In this document: positions 1-11,126 of the stretch, piece by piece
How positions within the stretch are numbered: the first letter of the stretch is position 1
Layout of the letters: every line of letters starts with the position of its first letter
Assembly (NCBI GenBank): GCA_018340375.1
Contig: JAFFJZ010000001.1
Coordinates: forward strand, 38,680,001 to 38,744,000
Direction of reading: 5' to 3'
DNA length: 64,000 nt
Origin: Gonatopus flavifemur
Lineage: Eukaryota > Arthropoda > Insecta > Hymenoptera > Dryinidae
The notes under the pieces: model-generated
The model's input: the letters and a program-made list of their open reading frames with translations, nothing else
Database searches by the model: none
What the model was told of the DNA's origin: nothing
Translations under genes and position numbers: made by a program

Positions 1-1130
1 TCAAATGAAATCTCAGGATGTTCTAAGAACGTCGCATGTATGTCCCAGGAACATACAAATGTTCCGTAAAGTTCTAATAATTTTCACCAATCCACGTTTC
101 GGGGACGTGTTCAATAAAGGTGTCAATGACGTTCTGCGATGCTACGCATATATTTGTGAAGGTTAGTTTTCATGAAAGTACGTTTGGAAAACATAATTAG
201 AACGTTCCGTGTTAGATGAGAAAAACATAACTGGAACGTATTCGGGTGCGTTAAAAACGAAAGTTCTCTGAACAAATCAAAACCTACTCCCGGGAGACCA
301 AGACCCCGACAAACAATGATTACTGGCGTTTCAATGGGCCACTGATGGTCCTGCGATGCCGGCGAAGGGCCGTCAATGGTCCTTTGAATGGCCTGCATTC
401 GTGTTTGCTGGGACGCGCAGAACTAAGGTTATGTTGCCTAAACGTCCAGAAGACTTTCGATGTTATCTGGGGAGCCTAGACATGAATAGGGTGAAATTCG
501 CCAAGTGTTCCCACCTCAAAATTTCAATCTCACCAATTTTGATGAAATTCCATGAATTTGTTGTCCTAGTGAACTTCTTTGAATTGTGTTAGCAACAGGT
601 GTCTATGAAGTCGGGTTTTCGTGTTACAGGGTTTTCGATATTATTTTCATTCAATATTTTCATTCAATGAGAATATGTTATTACTAATATTGTTGGAATT
701 TTTCTCTGAATTTTACGATGAAGATACTTTTACTCACACAGAAAAAATATTTCACATAGAAATTCAAGTTTTGAGCGTATTTTTGCATTTGTCGTCCAAT
801 GCGACCCTTTTGATTTTTATAAGACCTCAATATATCGGAAGCTCAATTCCATAGCTTCAAAATCGTCCAGATTGAAAAATTGGACAGAAAGATTTTTCGA
901 AATTACGGAGGAGTTCAAGTGCGCGGACCTCACGCGTCCATCCGCCACAACCATGTATGAATACAACACCAAGCCAGCACTGTACGATAATATTTTATGA
1001 TAATGAGGAATCCGTTCTGCTGTGATTTTCACTATCCGAATCAGTGAAAATCACTGAGAACAATCAAATGCCCACTGATTCTTAGTGTCATTCTGTGATT
1101 CTAATTGAATGAGGATTGGAGTTCATTTCT
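1..1130. other. Non-coding stretch with an AACGTTC-rich dispersed repeat
   Basis: No gene is recognised. The first ~260 bases are rich in short words of the type GAACGTT / AACGTTC / GGAACAT in both orientations. Similar material recurs near 15180-15300 and 54490-54590 (shared words about an 'acgttc' core, then a run reading like 'agagacac..tTGTtGTTAGG'). This looks like a decayed dispersed repeat. The rest (about 300-1130) contains only short unsupported ORFs. Confidence 0.4.
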
Positions 1131-1384
1131 ATCATTAGAATAGCATTCTGTTTCGAATGGTGACTGTGTGTGTTTCCAGCGCAATCTGATTGTGTTTTAT
1201 TTTTATTTGTGTTTCTTGGGATTGAAAAAAATCATTCATTTGAGGTGAGATGGGGACTACCCCAAAACTCCTTGAGATTCAATATCCAAGAATTAGGTTA
1301 TTTTATGAATAAAACACAATCAGGTTACACTGGAAACAGCCACAATTCAATTGAAACTGCAAGATGGAATTCTATTCTAATGAT
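1131..1384. repeat. Palindromic MITE-like inverted repeat (~254 bp)
   Basis: The left arm begins ATCATTAGAATAG and the right arm ends CTATTCTAATGAT. Inside, TGTTTCCAGCG..CTGATTGTGTTTTATT on the left is mirrored by AATAAAACACAATCAG..CTGGAAACA on the right. The arms are imperfect (small indels), as in an old fold-back MITE. Its right boundary coincides with the 8-bp target of the hAT-type element that starts at 1385, so the hAT element landed on its edge. Confidence 0.6.
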
Positions 1385-1520
1385 CAGGGTTGCCAGATAA
1401 AAACCAGGACAGTTGATGATTGGATAACTCTGATGTATATAACCATTCATATTGCAGATTCTGAAAGACGGAACCAATGACCAAACTGTCCCGGTTTTTA
1501 CCTGCCCCCCCCCCCCCCCA
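1385..1520. mobile_element. hAT-type MITE with a poly-C expanded end
   Basis: The left end is CAGGGTTGCCA, a typical hAT terminus, continuing as AGATAAAAACCAGGACAG. The right side mirrors this as CTGTCCCGGTTTTTACCTG. Flanking 8-mers CTAATGAT (1377-1384) and CCAATGAT (1521-1528) match at 7 of 8 positions, as expected for a hAT target duplication. The right terminus is unusual: the last bases are replaced by 15 consecutive C (1505-1519). There is no ORF, so it is non-autonomous. Confidence 0.7.
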
Positions 1521-2342
1521 CCAATGATTTTCTACCCCAAAAACAGCCCTAGTAATGGGTTCTATTCTGAAGTATTCAAATACAATTCAGTATATCACAA
1601 TGAAAACCGTTCCTTTTTCTCCGGTAATGACTGTGTACAGGAATACTGATATGTCATCAATTTGCTAACTTTCGCTAGTAACGATTTGCCAATATTTTCG
1701 CTCAGTATACTTCTTGAATATTCTGCAACTTCTATTATTCTGGTTCCAAAAACTTTCACGATTGTTATTCATGTTCTAGTTCCAGAAGACTGAGTTTTAT
1801 GAACTAGGTCGTGGAGATTCTCCCTGTGCCTGACGGCAGGAATGTTGGCTACATGCATATTCATTCATGTCTTTGCATACTTCAAGATTCCTAAACGTAA
1901 CTGAGAATCAATTACCATCTTTCAAGAAGCACAGTGGCCCGTAGATCATGAAAACTTGCAATAAAAATTCATTGCAAAAATCATTTATGAGTATTGTCGA
2001 ATCCATTATTTCAGCCTACTGACACACTTCGTTACTATATGCCTAACCAAATGTTTGTATTGGCATTAATATAAGTTTAGTGACTCTCACCCAACTGTGG
2101 CGACGCTGAATGAATGATTCTACCGAAACAGGTTCAATCACCTGAACCAAAAGTGACTTGATGGTATGATTACTTTGGTCCACATAACCAAATTTTGGTT
2201 CAAACCACTCACCTTTCAGTTATACTGACAAAACCAATTGGTTTGGCATAAGTCTAGCGAATTACTTTGTCTTGAGTGACTGGTTTTGTCTTTCTATCGC
2301 CTACAGTGTGTGAAAGAATCTAGTTAATATCTTAGATAACAT

Positions 2343-2473
2343 CAGTGTTCGGAACTCCTAGGATCGTACACGATTCTGATTGATCGCTTCTCATAGAATG
2401 TTGGAGGTGATTGGTTGCTCTATAAGAATTGACCAATAAACATCGTGTACGATCCTAGGAGTTCCGAACACTG
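2343..2473. mobile_element. hAT-type MITE, 32-bp perfect terminal inverted repeats
   Basis: The ends are CAGTGTTCGGAACTCCTAGG on the left and its exact complement on the right. Identity continues through GATCGTACACGAT, for 32 bp in all (2343-2374 and 2442-2473). The flanks GATAACAT (2335-2342) and AATAACAT (2474-2481) are a 7/8 target duplication. The 131-bp element has no coding capacity. Perfect arms suggest recent activity or conversion. Confidence 0.8.
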
Positions 2474-2489
2474 AATAACATGCTCTCTC

Positions 2490-2591
2490 GAAGCGACGCA
2501 CATGGATGAGGATTCGCGCGCAATATGCCTGTACGCTCACGGAGCGACGCACAAGGATAAGCTTCTGCACGCAAATTGCACGCAAACCTAG
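2490..2591. repeat. Two-copy tandem repeat, unit ~51 bp, GC-rich
   Basis: Two adjacent units start GAAGCGACGCACATGGAT (2490) and GGAGCGACGCACAAGGAT (2541). Both continue with an ACGC-rich tail. The units are GC-rich compared with their AT-rich surroundings. The function is unknown. Confidence 0.6.
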
Positions 2592-2806
2592 GGAGGCGCT
2601 TAAAAATGTTATCTGGGTACATGTCCAATCAAATATTTTCATTAGTATAACTGGAAGTTTAGTGATTGTAACCAAAATTTGGTTGTGCAAAGCAAATCGA
2701 TCCTATCAAATCATTCTCAGTTTAGGTGATCGAAGATGTTTTGGTGAGATCATTTGCTTGGTGCACTGAATTTTAGATCACGTCCACAAAAACATTCGGT
2801 TAGGTA

Positions 2807-3373
2807 TACAAGGTGTTTCATGATTCACTGTCAATACTTCAGAGGCGTTATTCTGCGGCCAATTCCCCATTTGAAAAAACTTTTTTGGAGGCTTAGTCTT
2901 TGAGTAATGAGGAGCTTAAAAAATTTTTTTTTAAATCCAAATAACTCAAAAAAATTATGTACTACATTCTTGAGCTCAACACCATTCTCTAAGTTGGAAA
3001 ACGTCGGATCTCTGTGAAAAAATTCAACTATCCTATCATTCTCTGTTTCAGAGCTATAGTAATTTGAAGTTATTGAATTCTGATTGGCTAGAAGCCAGGA
3101 AATTTCAAATCGCTGTAGCTCTGAAAGCTAGAATGATAGGAAAGTTGAATTTTTTTTCCAGAGACCCTGCGTTTTCCAACTTAAAGAATGGTGTTGAGCT
3201 CAAAAACGTAGAATATAATGCTTTTGAGTTATTTGGATTTGGAAAAAATCTAAAAATGCTCAAGGCTCAAAAACTAAGCCTCTGAAAAATTGTTTCCATA
3301 CAGGAAAGTATTGCATTTTGACCACAAAATAACGCCTCTGAAGTATTTCCAGCGAATTATGAAACACCCGGTA
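2807..3373. mobile_element. Large fold-back element, ~567 bp, near-complete palindrome
   Basis: Left end TACAAGGTGTTTCATGATTC; right end GAATTATGAAACACCCGGTA. TA lies on both outer sides (2805-2806 and 3374-3375). The arms match almost throughout: CTTCAGAGGCGTTATT / AATAACGCCTCTGAAG, GCTCAACACCATTCT / AGAATGGTGTTGAGC and TCAACTATCCTATCATTCT / AGAATGATAGGAAAGTTGA. The centre near 3085 falls in a short spacer. There is no ORF of note. A transcript would fold into a ~270-bp hairpin. Confidence 0.75.
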
Positions 3374-3426
3374 TAGTAATGGAATATTCTCGTAGGCACA
3401 ACAGCACAGTTTTCTTTGTGTACTAA

Positions 3427-3720
3427 CCCTAGTAGAAATTTGATCAAGCATTCCCTATTTTCAATAAGGTCCTGATCAGGTGAGAATCCGGAAACTGTGG
3501 ATAAGGGAAATCTCACAAGGGCCTTACAAGGGCCTCACTTGATTTCCCTAATAGGATTCAAATAGGGTTGTAACGCAAGGGTACAACAGGATTCGGATAA
3601 GATTTCCACCAAATCCAGGAAAATAGGGAATCCCGTAACGAAACCTGATGAGGACCTCATAGGGAATCAGGCATGCTTCATCAGGGCCTGATATTTTCCC
3701 ATCCAAAATTTCTACTAGGG
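3427..3720. mobile_element. CCC-type MITE, 2-bp AA duplication
   Basis: The ends CCCTAGTAGAAATTT and AAATTTCTACTAGGG are exact complements, flanked by AA on both sides (3425-3426, 3721-3722). The interior holds repeated AAGGGCC and AGGGAATC words and a TGTAACGCAAGGG word. That word recurs as GTAACGCAGGGG in 3721-3890, so related decayed material lies directly downstream. Non-autonomous, 294 bp. Confidence 0.8.
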
Positions 3721-6639
3721 AAGAACGCGTATTATTCCGAGTGAAAATTTCACTGCTGAAAATATCAGGTGAAGATAAGGTATGCCTTATTTTTATTCAG
3801 AACCTGACTTGAGTATCTGATAAGGCTCTGATAAAAATGTAACGCAGGGGAAGGATAAGATTCTGATCAAGAAAATCAAACATTTCCCAATCACTACTCA
3901 AGTCTAGGAGCCTAAGAATACACCCCTTCTGTATTCGACTATCCCCATTTTTATATCACAACATAGCGTTGACATTATTCAGTACTTCTCATTCATTCTT
4001 TTTATACTGAATTTAAGAGAAGAGTCTTATCTAGCTCGGCCAAAAAATTGATTTGTTTCTTCATCCTCTCATACCTCATCGTGTGCAAAATGTACCCCCC
4101 AAACGGTTGCTATAGCCAAAATGAATTCTATAAAAAAGTTATTCCATCGTAATAGGACCTATCTCCATTCCGAACAATCGTTAATCAAATTTCCAAACGC
4201 GTTTCCTATAAATTATATTCTCCAAACTGGCGGAAAGTGAGAATTTTCAACCGTATTACGTTTCAAATCCGCGGAGATGTATTTTATTCATCCCTCCTTC
4301 CCATCGAATTCCTTATCGTCAATCATCAATTCAATTTGTAACTTCACTTTATTCCGATCGATAGCAGGGATCATCTACAAAGCAGTAAACATAAACTTTC
4401 GCACTAGCAAAAATGGTCTTTTTATATTCGTGATATAAAACACAAAACACGGAAAAGAAAATATATTCTGGAAGGAAATTACGATTGGCTCTGTGGTCTC
4501 TACATCCACTGTTCGCCGTCATCGCTTGCTTTAGGATGAAATGTAATCCTGTGTGTAACCTCGATGAGGAGGAAGAGAAGAGGAAGAAGAAAGAGACAGA
4601 GAAGAGTTTATGGACGACGCAGATGCAACCCGTTGAGAAAACCGCCTGAGGGAGTGATTTTTTCCCTGTATCTGAAACTGGGATAGAGAAAGCACAGGCT
4701 TTTCATCATGCCTGTCTTATGTGCTGAAATTCTCATCAGATCCAAGCACTTGTGATTCAATCGATATGATATAGTATGCATTCATCTTTCTGTTCTATCC
4801 GACTTGAATGATCAATGGTTCTTCTTTTGTGATCCATGATTTTCGACAAACTGATGATAGATATATCTTCGATGGGAAGGAAAAATATTGCTACTATTTA
4901 TATTCGATTATTTCTTTCGTATTGTTTATGAATGTAAATGAATTTCTAACGATGCCTTCATCATTATTGGGTCTGAATTTGATTGAGTCAATGATATCAA
5001 TGATTGAAATGGCTGTCAGTTTGAAAACTGATTCAAATTTGATTTGTTGCATCATGTCAGCGATTATTTTGGAAATCACTTTCAGTTTATTATATTGCAC
5101 TTTTGTATCCTCAAGTATCTAGTGGTAGATGGGACCGGATTGCGTACACTCGTAGGTAATTTGCATTCCACCGACATCAGGGATCATTGTATGGAGCATA
5201 CATCCAAATGTAATCGCTTCCACATATGTTAACTTCACTAAAATCTACGCAGAGTGTACTTCTGTATGATGCAATCTTGCTTCATCTCCTCAACATTCCC
5301 GTTCAGCACAATCACCGATACTCCACCTGGAACTTTGATGGAATGGAGATGGGTTGTTAGGGGAGAGATAGGAGTCGTGGAAATGAGCGAAAAATAGAAA
5401 AGAGTTTCTGTTTACGCAACGAAATATCGTTCTGTAAGCCTGAATCAATGGAATTCAGTGAATAGGCATCAATCTCACAGTGGCTGGTATACTTATAACT
5501 AATTCGCAGTTAAAAAGTCGAACTAAAAAAACGAGTTGCGGTTCATTCAGAGATATCTTCAACATTAATCCAATGTTGTGAGTCAAAATCAAGAAATTTG
5601 CCAACTCGAATTCAACGAATGCCACAAAATTCTGGTATTTTTCATCTCAAATAATCATATTTCGACGAATCAATCTACTATCATCTGTCATCCATTACTG
5701 AATGCCTTGCTTTTTGAGTTCCCAATCCCAAAAGATGTACAGGTATTGGTTTGCATCGCGAGTTTCAGACGTGTATATACAACTATTATACGTAGCTATC
5801 CCTGAGGGTATAACTAAATTGCAATCGACTATGGTCAGTCAGTGTATCTTTGGTCGGCTTGGTGCACCTTCCTTGCAGAAGGGATCTAACCCGATAGCCG
5901 ACTCTTTGGGAAAATGGTAGGGAAGGGTGCATGATGAAGGAGTGAAATATTCACACACGTATACATCAACGCACACACATAAAGTACGAGATGAAGGTGA
6001 TAGAATGTGATAGAGAAAACCGTGAACGTATGAGCACAAGAGAAAAGCATTCCTTGGACAGGTTAGCATCCCCCAGAGTGAACCAACCGATAGATCTAAA
6101 GCCTTCTCTCCAACCAGCCACCATAGTTCTATATCGCCAGTAGTAAACTGCTGCTTTTGCTGCTGCTGGTGCTGCTCCATTTTGCGAACCTACGAAATGC
6201 ACCCAGGAGTAACGCCAGGGGATAAATTTACTGGTCGACGCGTAGAACGTTTTCGTTGAAAAATACAGCCTCGATGTTCCAGCCCCGAATGGAAAAAAAA
6301 GAAGTTGCACGGATGAGAGAAGAAAAGAAAGGAAAAAATACTTACAACGGAATAGTGCGTGAATACGATGGAAAGAGAATAGAAAGGGATGAAGAGAGAG
6401 AAAGAAAGGGAGAGGAGGAGGAGGAGGGACCACCTGGTCGTATGGTACTTCCAGTATTCTGTAGAATCTCCTATCCTCTTCCGACACGCCTTCTACGGTA
6501 TAAATCCATCTTATGGCATCGACTAATTGAACATTTCGATGGAAGTAGATAAAAACACTCTGATTCTTTATGGATTTTTATTTCGAGGAAAAATAGCTCC
6601 ATGTGCATTGGCATTTGAATTCATGCGCTATGAGAGAGG
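3721..6639. other. Gene-poor stretch, no supported gene
   Basis: 3745-3890 resembles the interior of the adjacent CCC-type MITE. The remainder is AT-rich single-copy-looking DNA, with a purine-rich run at 4565-4610. A 104-codon ORF at 4808-5122 has no recognisable domain. The longest ORF of the window (minus strand, 5966-6487, 173 codons) runs through a purine/pyrimidine-biased block at 6280-6430 and looks like a composition artefact. A short CTG/CAG run lies at about 6150-6180. I see no convincing exon. Confidence 0.4.
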
Positions 6640-6871
6640 CAATGATCTCAGAATGCTGGTCAGGAGCTGGTCAACTCCATCATGTATTTTTTCAAGACTA
6701 CTACAGCCTTATCGCGCGTTAATTTGAAAGAAGTGGAAGTAAATTGTAGTCAGTGACTACACTGCATTACAGCGCAATCTTTATTGTTTGACTTGTACGT
6801 GCGGTCAGCTTGCAATAGTCACAAAGGGTTGCGTAGTGGGGGCTGCCAGCTCTCGCATTCTGGGATCACTG
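6640..6871. mobile_element. hAT-type MITE with perfect 8-bp duplication
   Basis: The left end CAATGATCTCAGAATGC and right end GCATTCTGGGATCACTG are imperfect complements, with GGAGCTGGT / GCCAGCTC further in. The flanks are GAGAGAGG on both sides (6632-6639, 6872-6879), a perfect target duplication. The interior (GACTACTACAG.CTTATCGC) recurs at 29262-29443, defining a family of at least two copies. Non-coding. Confidence 0.85.
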
Positions 6872-7196
6872 GAGAGAGGTTTACTGAACTCCACCACATA
6901 TGTTATGAGCGGTGAATGTTCCCATATAAAGATTTTTAGGTTCCACCAATGCTACCAATGGAATATGGCTCGGCGGAATGTTGTCAGGCAAGGTTTGGCA
7001 ATCTATAAATATTCAATGTTGATCAACAACGAATATAATGTTCCACCGATATCAGTGTTCAACGAATTTCGGTTGTCAGCTTACCATTGATTCACAATTT
7101 TGCCAGGCTTGGCGCTTGCTGGGCTCATCTTCAGTCCAACATTGATTGAAAGATAGATTCTATTGAATGTGAGGATCATCTGAAACGTGGTTGAAT
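6872..7196. other. Short stretch with decayed repeat words
   Basis: No gene. Words such as TTGTCAGGCAAGG, GCCAGGCTTGGCG and CCAATGCTACCAATGG resemble those at 7780-7970 and 63500-63680 (TGTCAGGCAAGCTTG). These suggest remnants of another dispersed repeat family. Confidence 0.3.
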
Positions 7197-7315
7197 CCCT
7201 AGTAAAAATCATTATAGCGGTTGTCTAGCACCTTTCAAGGTACTAGCAGTCAAACTAGTCACTTGAAAGGCCCTTGACATCAACTATGAGGTGGCTAGAA
7301 TCATTTTTGCTAGGG
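7197..7315. mobile_element. CCC-type MITE, 2-bp AT duplication
   Basis: Ends CCCTAGTAAAAATCATT and AATGATTCTAG.. / ATTTTTGCTAGGG, flanked by AT on both sides (7195-7196, 7316-7317). The 119-bp element has an inner fold CCTTTCAAGG..CTTGAAAGG. It has the same end type and target behaviour as the elements at 3427 and 24773. Confidence 0.75.
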
Positions 7316-8276
7316 ATATTATCTCAAACTTTCGTCTAGTCTGAATGAAATTTGGTTTGCAATGTAGCGCCGATCATTGGTAACAGCATAGCTCAATATT
7401 GGATTGTATTGGCATGCTTCTTGGTTTTAACTTTGATTGGCTGAATTGCTAGCTAAGTTACTGATCAAGTGTGTTCCTCGCGAGTAGTGAGAGATGTATA
7501 CAACAAATATATAAGACAAATAATTCTCTGGGAGAACAGTCAATCGTTCTTTGTTATAGGTTACACCAGAGGGCTTCTTCTGCTGATCCATATTGTGTAT
7601 ACTTTCCATGACAAACTTTAGCGACAAAAAACACGAAATTGTTCACAGATAGATGAGGAAAACACAATAAGATCCCAAATTACATACATTGAAAATCGTG
7701 AAATGCGCATACTCTTTATATATTTTTGGGGTAATTATTTTTTACAGTTTCATCATTGGCGCAACATTGATAAACAAATTTTTCTATGGTTTGCCAATGA
7801 TGGTCCATTTCATTATCACTTCTGCACCAATGATGGGGCTCCATTGGAAAAATACATTGATAAATCATAAAATGATGTTATCGTTTCAGTGTTGCGCCAT
7901 GCTTGGTTGCCAAGCCTCAACCATACTTCATCTACCTTGCGCCATGCTAGCACCAATGGTATATTTCTGTACTGGTGAATAAGTCAATTGAATATTCATT
8001 TCTTCAATCTGAGCTCATTCAACTTGAACCCTGCGTGTATATTTCTAGCGGAAGCTCCCTCATCGTTGAATTAATCAAAATATTTTCACATTTTTCAATT
8101 TCATGATTTTTCATATAGCAGTTTAGATCGTGTATTCGTTATTTCTTCCAAACGAATGTGTTCAGGAAAATTCAATTGTGACAATAGTATCCATACATCA
8201 ATATATTTTTCAATATTCAATGCAAATTCCGTGGTAAAAAACGATATCAACTCTCATATATATACTTTCCTAACAG
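7316..8276. other. Gene-poor stretch
   Basis: No supported gene. 7780-7970 contains repeated words (CCAATGATGG, TTGCGCCATGC, GTTGCCAAGCC) that look like a degraded repeat. The rest is AT-rich with no clear structure. Confidence 0.3.
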
Positions 8277-8456
8277 CGTGGGATTTGTCATCCGCCATGA
8301 TAAATTCTAATGTCACTGAAGATTCTCTATCAGTAGAGTATCAATCAGCGAGTCTACAAGATTTTGTTAGAAGATTAATGGAGATAAGATCAATGATTTT
8401 CCTTGTCCTCGATTCCAGGAAATCGTGGCTCGTAATTCAAGTATCATTGAATCACA
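8277..8456 (+). CDS. Weak candidate exon, unknown product
   Basis: This lies inside a 139-codon open frame (8156-8575). A splice-acceptor-like end (CTTTCCTAACAG) precedes 8277, and a good donor (CACAG|GTATGTG) follows about 8456. Between them one frame is open and reads about 60 residues with no recognised domain (a mix of S, V and L, and a stretch MIFLVLD). I do not recognise the protein. Chance splice-like sites are common in AT-rich DNA, so this is a low-confidence pointer. RNA-seq reads joining these two sites would settle it. Confidence 0.15.
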
Positions 8457-9590
8457 GGTATGTGAAAAGCATGGGGAGCTTAGGTAGAAGTCAGTTGAAT
8501 AATCGATGCAATATCGATAGCTTGGCTCAACAAATCGTAGCAGTAGCTGTGGCGGTACCAACTCCGCCACTGTAATGTAGGTAACTTTGTAACCTGAAAA
8601 CTTTAACCCGCGTCGCGACAGACACTTAGTCTGGCTTTAACTGCTAATTGATCAGAAAATCCGATTGCTGATCCTGATTTATTATATTAACTGCTTGCTC
8701 TCGCGTGGTAGCTTGATGCAAGAATAGAGAACGGGCACATGGATCAAAGTCTCTTTCCTGTTAGAATGAAAGCAGTAACAATCAAAGACTTTTCAATTCG
8801 AAGTGAGTTATCCGGGAGTTGGTTATAATCTCCCTGAAAATTGTCTTACGAATCTTCTAATCTTTTGATAAATCTAGAATCAGTCGATGTCTCCGTACGT
8901 GTTCGAATGGATCAAATGATAATTTTCTGATAGAATTTCCTTATATGAATACTCCATAAAACGATCATCAAAGGAATTCAGAAGAACTGATTCAGAATCA
9001 GGTGTTGAAGTCAAATATATATCATATCGCCCTCCATTGTTCTAGAGCTAGCCTATCAAATAAATATCGTCTTCGTAAGTTTCATTAATAACGTGATCCT
9101 GGAGGAATTGAGATTGATTCTTCGATACCTGGTAAATTTTAGTACCTGGATAATTTCTCAATTATGTCATGGTTCCTACAAAACAAGTAGAAATGAATAC
9201 ACAATTACGGCCACAATGGCCACTCATTTGAACCACTGTTCACTTCCGGAATACCATATGAACATATTTTTCTCGTATACTTATGAAGTGACGACGAAAA
9301 ATGTACACATCTCGCATGAGACATTTAGAACTTATTTTCACGTGAGAAAGAACAAATGTACCACGAATACAGCGACTCATAAATAATAATGAATGAAATC
9401 TTTAGGTGTTTTCATTTATTCGTATAAAACAGTCACGACAGGCATTTCAGTATTTTATGTTATCTATGTTCTTGTTGTTTCGAGTTGTTCAAAGAACGAT
9501 AGGGAAACTTGAGTTAAATGTCCAAATGAATCATAGTGGCGATATCGTTACAGAGAAAAACGACCAAACAAATGAGAAAATCTTAATGCA
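8457..9590. other. No supported feature
   Basis: AT-rich DNA with only short ORFs and no recognisable repeat ends, RNA gene or domain. Confidence 0.3.
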
Positions 9591-9599
9591 CGCGCTTGT

Positions 9600-9860
9600 A
9601 TAGTACAATTTATGGTCAAACATAGGGCCACTTTCGTCGTCCCAGCAAGAATGAGGAGTAAGGAGTATTGTTGCTACGTTTACGACCGAGCAAGGTGTAT
9701 GAGAGAACTCGGAACGGTAGGTAAGTTGGATAAGAGAAAAGGTTGTACTAGCCGGATTCAAGTTCTAAGCCGACTTTGTAGCCGTTTCGGCTGGGTATCG
9801 CCACCGACGGAGGAATAACGACGGCTTTTAAGTGGCGTCTAATGTACGGGTAACTAACTA
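9600..9860. other. GC-raised island, possible exon or regulatory element
   Basis: Composition rises clearly against the AT-rich surroundings, with many CG dinucleotides (TCGTCGTCCC, GACCGAGC, GCCGTTTCGGC, CCACCGACGG). A strong donor-like site, ACGGTAGGTAAGTTGG, lies at about 9715-9730. A 68-codon frame is open on the plus strand (9612-9818), but no domain is recognised. It could be a 5' UTR or lncRNA exon, a conserved non-coding element, or the remains of a GC-rich repeat. Confidence 0.3.
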
Positions 9861-11126
9861 GCAAGGATTCTATACGTTGCTAACGTCTGAGAGTGTGTCG
9901 GTCGAGGTGAAGATATATATTTGTATTCACACTTTCGCTCATCACGAGATATCCTCTGAAATATTATCTTGTCACCGGACATTTAACAACAAGACCATAG
10001 TTTTCCCAAGAGAACTGTTCAAAAATGTGTCAGAGTTGACATGTCACGTTCGTTATACAATAACATACAACATGAGAAATATGTTCAAAGTTGTTGTGTT
10101 CTTCTGTGTAAATATTGCATTTCCACTTGTCGATATCATTTGTACGTTAAGTGAAGACATTATTACAGTTATCAAGGGATTGTGATTCTAACAGAATGAG
10201 ATTAGAAATTAGAATAATTTTTTTCATTTAGAAAACAAAATTTCATTCGTTTTGGAATCGATTGAATCGATTCTCATTGTGAAATGATGTACGGACTTTG
10301 ATGGACGCAAATGTCTGTTCTCATCAACACTGTAGAGTGACAACTATGGATACGCAATCAACTTCGTCAAACTCTTTCCCATCCTGCCATATACAACATC
10401 ACTAGAATCATACGTTGTAAAATAGTGGTTTGCAAATTTGGTAACAATTCTGATTAGGCGTGACAGTATTTTCCATAAATCTGTGAATGGAACTGACAGT
10501 GAGTAGAAATAATCCCTGTGTTCGTGATTTTCGAGAGAATGTCACAGGAATTATGGAAAATGCATGGGAAAAACTGCATTTATATATGAGTTAAAATTCA
10601 TTCGTACAATACTTCTCCAGCATCTGATTGAGAATACATATTCAAACCATTCTTCGAATGCATTTACATGGTTTATGTGTCTCGACTTCCAAAACAGAAT
10701 TTGTATGAAAGAGAAAATGTTGTTCAAAAATTCATCCCTTAAGAGAGCAATGCTTTCTTCGATAATTGAGTGATTCAAGATGACCACTACCGGGAATTTT
10801 CAACAGAATCTATCAATCATGCATGTACCTTGGATAGAATGACCGATGAGAATAAGAGAAAATTCCCGTTGTGGCCATCATGTACTCGATTGAAGATTGA
10901 ATTAGTAAACTCCAGTTGAAGAGTTTTGATATTCCATAGAATACCTAATGATGTAGTCAACTACTTACGAATTGATAAGACCACGTTGGTCCCTATAAAC
11001 GCTCAAGAAAAGTGCATTAGACATATGGAGGAGTATTATATTTATGCACAAATTGTTAATTATCTGCACAATAAGTATATCCTCAATAACAAGCTATGGA
11101 ATTATTTAAACAATTGACTACATGAA
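9861..11126. other. No supported gene
   Basis: AT-rich stretch with several 60-100 codon ORFs (for example 9877-10185) that lack domains, good composition or splice context. No repeat ends were recognised. Confidence 0.3.

Larger units (their letters stand above)
2092..2700. repeat. Inverted-repeat region holding a nested hAT MITE
   Basis: The left arm around 2180-2230 (ATAACCAAATTTTGGTTCAAA, then CACTCACCTTTCAGTT) is mirrored around 2648-2690 (AACTGGAAGTTTAGTGATTG, then TAACCAAAATTTGGTTGTG). The outer limits are not sharp. The hAT MITE at 2343-2473 and a GC-rich tandem duplication at 2490-2591 lie between the arms, so this was probably one fold-back element later filled by insertions. Confidence 0.45.

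Noticed and set aside
4808..5122. 104-codon hydrophobic ORF
   Set aside because: AT-rich DNA readily yields hydrophobic open frames; there is no start context, domain or splice support.
5839..6180. Minus-strand ORF starting with a glutamine-rich run (MEQHQQQQKQQ)
   Set aside because: The run comes from a short CTG/CAG repeat. The rest has no domain and overlaps another open frame; not enough to call an exon.
5966..6487. Longest ORF in the window (173 codons, minus strand), beginning MSEEDRRFYR and with a PPPPP stretch
   Set aside because: Most of it is read from a purine-rich block (6280-6430) that gives low-complexity F/L/S/P text. No domain, no convincing splice context and no GC rise; treated as a composition artefact.
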